Shown in pieces: positions 14,136-16,841 of a stretch of 16,841 nt of DNA. A program made the position numbers and the translations under genes. Positions within the stretch are counted from its first letter, which is position 1; each line of letters starts with the position of its first letter. The notes beneath the pieces were generated by a model. It made no database searches, was not told the DNA's origin, and saw only the letters and a program-made list of their open reading frames with translations. This DNA comes from JAPUDQ01 sp964535835. Lineage in GTDB: Bacteria > Patescibacteriota > Saccharimonadia > Saccharimonadales > Saccharimonadaceae. Where the stretch lies: the NCBI GenBank assembly GCA_964535835.1, contig CAZHUZ010000014.1:1-16841 (forward strand), read 5' to 3'.

Positions 14136-14181
14136 GTTTCGTAGCTCTAAGCAAACGTTATTTAGTAAAATATAAGTAAAT

Positions 14182-14197
14182 AAGGAGAAATAATAGT
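14182..14197 (+). promoter_or_regulatory. Ribosome binding site of atpE
   Basis: AAGGAG at 14182-14187, 10 nt before ATG 14198, within an A/T-rich unstructured stretch. This is the clearest Shine-Dalgarno sequence in the window and fits the need for high c-subunit synthesis. Confidence 0.7.
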
Positions 14198-14410
14198 ATG
14201 GAATCACTCGCATTTGGTCTCGCCTACTCAATCGGCGCCGGTCTCTGTGGTATCGGTATTGGTATGATCGGAGCTGCTGCGCTCAACGCTGCAGGTCGTA
14301 ACCCAGAAAAACTAAATGATCTACGAACACTCATGATCACGGCAATCGTCTTCGTGGACGCGCTTGCAATCATTGGTCTCGTCGTTGCATTGATGATTAA
14401 GTTTTTGTAG
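14198..14410 (+). CDS. atpE: ATP synthase F0 subunit c
   Basis: A 70-residue hairpin of two membrane helices. Helix 1 carries the glycine ladder (GAGLCGIGIGMIG, 13-25). The polar loop is GRNPE (33-37), where RxPE is typical. The ion-binding carboxylate in helix 2 is D54 (VFVDALAIIG), where most bacterial c subunits have Glu. The residue after it is Ala, and no Na+-type Glu/Gln-Ser set is seen, so proton coupling is likely. It forms the rotating c-ring with subunit a. Confidence 0.95.
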   Translation: MESLAFGLAYSIGAGLCGIGIGMIGAAALNAAGRNPEKLNDLRTLMITAIVFVDALAIIGLVVALMIKFL

Positions 14411-14430
14411 ACAGTGGAAATTAGCGATAC

Positions 14431-14979
14431 ATGAATTACCTAACATACATAGCAAATGCAGAAGTAGCCAAGCAGTCTGATCTGCTCGGTGCTCTTGGTA
14501 TTACGTGGCAATCGCTCATCATACAGCTAGTATCATTTTTGATTCTCTTGGCGCTGCTCAAAAAATTCGCCTTTCCTGCATTGTTTGCAGCGCTCGATAA
14601 GCGCGAAAAAGTTATCGCTGATTCTGTGGCGGCTGCCGAGGATGCCAAAAAGGCAGCCGAGCGTGCCGAAGCAAACACCGAGAAACAGCTGCAGCAAGCC
14701 AAGAAAGACGCGGCTGCAATTGTCGACCTTGCGCAAAAGGAAGCAAACAAGATTGCCGATGAGGCCGAAGCACGTGCTGACAAAAAAGCCGCGCATATTA
14801 TCGAACAATCACATGCCCGCGTAGAGAGTGATATTGCTGATGCCAAAAAAGAGCTTCAGGCTGAAATGGTGAGTTTGATTGCTGCTGCAACCGAAAAAGT
14901 TGTCGGAGCAAAACTGGATGCCAAATCCGATGCTGAGCTGATCCGCCGCGCCCTAGAGTCGACTAAGGGAGCCAAATAA
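14431..14979 (+). CDS. atpF: ATP synthase F0 subunit b
   Basis: A 182-residue peripheral-stalk subunit: a short N-terminal stretch, one membrane helix (about 27-46, SLIIQLVSFLILLALLKKF), the tether with FPALFAALDKREKVI, then a long charged Ala/Lys/Glu-rich coiled coil (60-165) and a short C-terminal delta-binding end. The start at ATG 14431 lies 20 nt after the atpE stop and has only a weak GGA upstream. It is followed immediately by atpH (TAA then ATG with no gap). Confidence 0.93.
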   Translation: MNYLTYIANAEVAKQSDLLGALGITWQSLIIQLVSFLILLALLKKFAFPALFAALDKREKVIADSVAAAEDAKKAAERAEANTEKQLQQAKKDAAAIVDLAQKEANKIADEAEARADKKAAHIIEQSHARVESDIADAKKELQAEMVSLIAAATEKVVGAKLDAKSDAELIRRALESTKGAK

Positions 14980-15363
14980 ATGGCAATAAGTCGACGTGTT
15001 TTAGCACGATCAATCGCATCAAAGCTGATTGATGGTGCTGATGCTCAAGTATTGATACCGCAGCTTGCGGCGTATATCGTCGATCAAAAGCTCGTCAATC
15101 ATGTCGAGGAGATCATCCAGGATATTGCGTATGAGATTTCTCGTCGCGGTGTACTTGATATCACCGTGACAACAGCGCGACCATTAACTGATGACCTCAG
15201 ACGTCTTGTCAAAGAGTTTGTGAGTCAGCAACAGCAAGTAGATACTATCGAATTTACTGAGACCGTGGACGAATCTATCGTAGGCGGCATCGTCATCGAA
15301 ACACCCGATAAGCGCTTCGATGCCAGTGTCGCTTCTCGCATAAAACAACTGAAAATGAGTTAA
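14980..15363 (+). CDS. atpH: ATP synthase F1 subunit delta, compact form
   Basis: Placed by position between atpF and atpA and by its C-terminal part: VTTARPLTDDLRRLVKEFVS (63-82), then FTETVDESIVGGIVIETPDKRFDASVASRIKQLK, the usual delta-subunit ending (GG..I......D.S...RL..L). At 127 residues it is about 50 shorter than typical delta/OSCP proteins (about 175-180). The loss is in the N-terminal six-helix domain that binds the tips of the alpha subunits. The first residues (MAISRRVLARSIASKLIDG) resemble a genuine delta N-terminus, so the reduction appears internal to that domain rather than a wrong start. It joins the b stalk to F1. Confidence 0.85.
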   Translation: MAISRRVLARSIASKLIDGADAQVLIPQLAAYIVDQKLVNHVEEIIQDIAYEISRRGVLDITVTTARPLTDDLRRLVKEFVSQQQQVDTIEFTETVDESIVGGIVIETPDKRFDASVASRIKQLKMS

Positions 15364-15384
15364 CAACCGGAGAAGAGCGAAATT

Positions 15385-16841
15385 ATGAGCACAATAAATG
15401 TTAAAGAATTAGCGAGCGAATTGCGACAGTCGATCGAAGATCTACGTGTGAGCGGAGACCTGGCCTCGACAGGTGTCGTGACGCGAGTTGGTGATGGAGT
15501 TGCCTGGATTTATGGACTTAAAGACTGTGGGTTTAACGAAGTTGTTCGTATTGAGACCGATAATGAGCCCGTAGAAGCATTTGCACTTAACCTGATGGAG
15601 GATGAAATCGGTGCGGTGCTGCTCGGTGATGACACACATGTCAAAGCAGGAGCCAAAGTGACGCTGGTTGGAAATGTTTTGTCTGTTCCTGTGGGACCAG
15701 AATTACTTGGTCGCGTCGTCAACCCACTCGGTGAGCCGCTCGATGGCAAAGGACCGATCAAGGCCAAGACAACTGGTCTGGTTGAGCGACCAGCAGTTGG
15801 TGTGATTGGGCGAAAAGGTGTCCATGAACCACTAATGACTGGTCTAATGGCGATTGATACGATGGTACCAATTGGTCGCGGTCAGCGCGAGCTTATTATT
15901 GGGGACCGTCAGACAGGTAAAACTGCCATTGCTATCGACACGATGATTAACCAAGGTCGGCAAAAGACCGGAATTATCAATATATATGTGGCAATCGGTC
16001 AAAAATTAAGCAAGGTTGCTCGTCTGGTTGATCGACTCACCGAAGAAGGTGTCATGGATCAGACAATTATCGTTGCGACCGGTCCAAGTGATGCTGCTTC
16101 GTTGCTCTATCTCGCTCCGTATGCGGGAGTCGCCATGGGGGAATATTTCCGCGACAACAAACAGCACGCGCTTATCATCTATGATGATCTGACAAAGCAT
16201 GCCGTCGCTTATCGTCAAATGTCACTCCTGCTTCGACGTCCACCAGGTCGTGAGGCATTTCCTGGCGATGTGTTTTATCTTCATTCACGCCTTCTAGAAC
16301 GCGCTGCAAAACTTAGCGATGATCTCGGTGCTGGTAGTCTTACGGCTCTGCCGATTATTGAGACGCAGGCTGGTGATATCTCGGCTTATATTCCGACAAA
16401 TGTTATCTCGATCACTGATGGTCAAATTTTCCTCGAAACTGATCTGTTTTACCAGGGTATTCGACCAGCGATCTCTGTTGGTCTATCGGTGTCTCGTGTC
16501 GGTGGTGCGGCACAGACCAAAGCGGTTAAATCTGTTTCCAGCAATCTCCGTCTTAGCCTTGCGCAGTACCGTGAGCTGGCGGCATTTGCCCAATTCGGTA
16601 GCGACCTTGACAAAGAAACTCGTACGATCCTCAACCGCGGCTCTCGTCTGACAGAACTACTCAAGCAACCTCAATACCAGCCAATGGGTATTTGGGAGCA
16701 AACAGCTAGCCTTATCGCTGCTGAGTCCGGTGAAATGGACAGTGTGCCAGTCGCTAAAATCAAGCCAGCACAAGCAGCATTACTTACCTACCTCTGGGAA
16801 AATGAAAAAGAAGCAATGCGTGAGCTCAACAAAGGCGACAA
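15385..16841 (+). CDS. atpA: ATP synthase F1 subunit alpha (3' end cut by the window)
   Basis: Starts MSTINVKELASELRQSIEDL at ATG 15385, 21 nt after atpH, behind a GGAGAAGAG ribosome binding region. 485 codons are visible and the usual length is about 500-510. Features: N-terminal beta barrel with GVVTRVGDGVAWIYGL, P-loop GDRQTGKT (173-180), the IYDDLTKHAVAYRQMSLLLRRPPGREA segment, ETQAGDISAYIPTNVISITDGQIFL, and R371 in GLSVSRVGG, the arginine finger acting on the catalytic beta site. Subunit alpha forms the non-catalytic nucleotide sites of the F1 hexamer. Subunits gamma, beta and epsilon are expected just beyond the window. Confidence 0.97.
   Translation, partial: MSTINVKELASELRQSIEDLRVSGDLASTGVVTRVGDGVAWIYGLKDCGFNEVVRIETDNEPVEAFALNLMEDEIGAVLLGDDTHVKAGAKVTLVGNVLSVPVGPELLGRVVNPLGEPLDGKGPIKAKTTGLVERPAVGVIGRKGVHEPLMTGLMAIDTMVPIGRGQRELIIGDRQTGKTAIAIDTMINQGRQKTGIINIYVAIGQKLSKVARLVDRLTEEGVMDQTIIVATGPSDAASLLYLAPYAGVAMGEYFRDNKQHALIIYDDLTKHAVAYRQMSLLLRRPPGREAFPGDVFYLHSRLLERAAKLSDDLGAGSLTALPIIETQAGDISAYIPTNVISITDGQIFLETDLFYQGIRPAISVGLSVSRVGGAAQTKAVKSVSSNLRLSLAQYRELAAFAQFGSDLDKETRTILNRGSRLTELLKQPQYQPMGIWEQTASLIAAESGEMDSVPVAKIKPAQAALLTYLWENEKEAMRELNKGD

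Noticed and set aside
6611..14170. CRISPR array or transposon
   Set aside because: Only two distant inverted-orientation copies exist, with no regular spacers, no transposase frame, and no obvious terminal repeats or target duplications.
13963..14175. 70-codon plus-strand frame between atpB and atpE
   Set aside because: It lies across the dispersed repeat, overlaps the atpB end, and its counterpart is not kept in copy A. It is a chance frame through structured DNA.
14436..14846. Long minus-strand open frames opposite atpF
   Set aside because: They are mirror frames of the Ala/Lys/Glu-rich coiled coil, with repetitive Ser/Ala/Cys composition and no start signals.

Overview
The window is bacterial chromosome, dense with short intact genes and very short intergenic spaces. 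The proteins are compact, several genes start without a Shine-Dalgarno sequence directly behind a -10 box, and the F-type ATP synthase delta subunit is unusually small. My inference is a Patescibacteria/CPR genome, most likely Saccharibacteria (TM7). There is no rRNA or other taxonomic marker, so this is not proven. TGA acts as a stop (the 5615 and 13158 gene ends, both inside ATGA overlaps), which argues against the UGA-Gly lineages Gracilibacteria and Absconditabacteria.

Layout. At 1-1607 (minus strand) lie an exonuclease III family AP endonuclease, a guanylate-kinase-like P-loop protein, and the start of a further gene coupled to it by a TAATG overlap. At 1637-2780 (minus) is a block of broken coding sequence: two former genes carrying about five frameshifts and two in-frame TGA codons, while all neighbours are intact. 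Next come pyrH (+) and smpB (-), which overlap tail to tail. At 4080-9263 is an envelope-sugar region: an (alpha/alpha)6 glycosidase translationally coupled to a GT4 glycosyltransferase, a membrane-anchored clan GH-A glycosidase on the opposite strand, and a second GT4 glycosyltransferase resembling glycolipid synthases. At 9403-12479 are a corrinoid adenosyltransferase, an ABC-F ATPase and an SPFH/prohibitin-family membrane protein. A glutaredoxin-like gene is cut by a run of exactly 100 N (12729-12828), which is a scaffold gap. From 12901 to the window end runs the ATP synthase operon: atpI-like, atpB, atpE, atpF, atpH and atpA (truncated by the window edge).

Non-coding structure is the most interesting part. 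A 139-bp element occurs twice (6620-6758 and 13997-14135) at about 85% identity by eye. In both cases it lies in sense orientation 21-23 nt after the stop codon of a membrane-protein gene, and it carries conserved hairpins. One copy splits the atp operon between atpB and atpE. A separate 117-nt branched fold (9274-9390) lies between convergent genes. Its closing stem has G-U pairs only when read as plus-strand RNA, which points to a transcribed structure. Many genes share an extended -10 promoter placed so that the transcript would begin at or within a few bases of the start codon, implying widespread leaderless mRNAs. SD sequences are seen for the SPFH gene and, within the atp operon, for atpE and atpA.
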